NCBI RefSeq assembly: GCF_039822265.1
Contig: NZ_JBAJEX010000005.1
Coordinates: forward strand, 119,645 to 183,644
Source of the DNA: Thiobacter sp. AK1
GTDB taxonomy: Bacteria > Pseudomonadota > Gammaproteobacteria > Burkholderiales > Thiobacteraceae
Direction: 5' to 3'
DNA length: 64,000 nucleotides
The position numbers and the translations under genes were made by a program. Of this stretch, positions 63,896 to 64,000 are shown one piece after another; position 1 is the stretch's first letter, and each line of letters starts with the position of its first letter. Under the pieces are notes generated by a model. It made no database searches, was not told the DNA's origin, and saw nothing but the letters and a program-made list of their open reading frames with translations.

Positions 63896-64000
63896 TGTAT
63901 GAGTCCACCACCTTTGGCACTCAGGTTGGTGTTGGAGGAGGAAGGATAGAGGGGTTTGTTGGCCGAGTCGATGGTGGGGGCGCTGGGTGTTGTAGAAGAT
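63896..64000 (-). pseudogene. C-terminal end of an integrase-type (IS3/IS481-like) transposase
   Basis: From the right edge the minus strand reads IFYNTQRPHHRLGQQTPL and continues to WWTHT, the typical end of rve/DDE integrase-type transposases (YNTQRPH..LG..TP). The frame has no stop at the usual place and stays open into tRNA-Thr, ending at 63812-63814, so the transposase has lost its natural stop or is a decayed remnant. The rest lies outside the window. Confidence 0.7.

Overview
The window is high-GC, gene-dense chromosomal DNA from a betaproteobacterium, probably a relative of the Thiobacillaceae/Nitrosomonadales. This rests on the gene orders glyA-nrdR-ribD-ribE-ribB-ribH-nusB-thiL-pgpA-pncC and recA-recX-alaS, purM-purN followed by two DUF3108 genes, a ccmABCDEFGHI cytochrome c maturation operon, and family-typical proteins such as NnrS, DarP, PmbA and a PilU-like ATPase. 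No prophage, CRISPR array or integrative element is visible. The accessory features are two MITE-like repeats and the tail of one transposase gene at the right edge.

Layout. 1-5.6 kb: tail of a CbiM-like permease, Hsp33, GluQRS, a nitroreductase, a small zinc-ribbon protein, a 60-residue gene behind a near-consensus sigma-54 promoter, and a PilU-type ATPase with a coiled-coil partner. 5.8-15.9 kb: Atm1-like exporter, thioredoxin, Hda, purMN, two DUF3108 proteins, AI-2E-type permease, an RsmB-like RNA methyltransferase and an exported PLD nuclease. 15.9-19 kb: MscS channel, acyl desaturase, ribosomal proteins L33 and L28. 19-25.9 kb: ccmABCDEFGHI, nearly all translationally coupled. 26-31 kb: radC, coaBC, dut, a diguanylate cyclase and two small unknown genes. 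31-33.6 kb: a LexA-like repressor and an NrtR-type Nudix regulator upstream of nadA, each with a palindrome lying exactly in its promoter spacer. 33.6-43.3 kb: a MITE, two unknown genes, nnrS, mnmC, alaS, recX and recA, and divergent from recA a solitary WYL regulator of BrxR/CapW type. 43.3-51.7 kb: pncC, pgpA, thiL, an exported hydrolase, nusB, the riboflavin genes, nrdR and glyA. 51.8-57.8 kb: a potassium-channel-like protein, a TRAP transporter, pmbA and darP, then the second MITE. 58-64 kb: mog, two large paralogous unknown proteins flanking an esterase, a CBS protein, tRNA-Thr(CGU) and the transposase tail.

How the parts work together. The ccm block makes c-type cytochromes, with reductant handled by CcmG and CcmH. 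The rib/nus/thi block supplies flavin and thiamine cofactors; its RibB carries a degenerate GTP cyclohydrolase II domain, so a separate RibA is expected elsewhere. NrtR probably ties nadA to NAD status. DNA-damage functions recur: recA/recX, a WYL regulator facing recA across a repeat-rich spacer, a LexA-like autoprotease with a GAAC-N4-GTTC operator, a RadC-family protein and dut.

The most interesting leads are the recA-WYL intergenic region, the LexA-like gene whose operator resembles the Gram-positive type and whose mRNA may be leaderless, the sigma-54-driven 60-residue gene, and two inverted MITE copies that each supply the stop codon of the upstream gene. Start codons below were chosen from ribosome-binding sites, overlaps and family N-termini, and all family calls come from reading the sequence, not from database searches.
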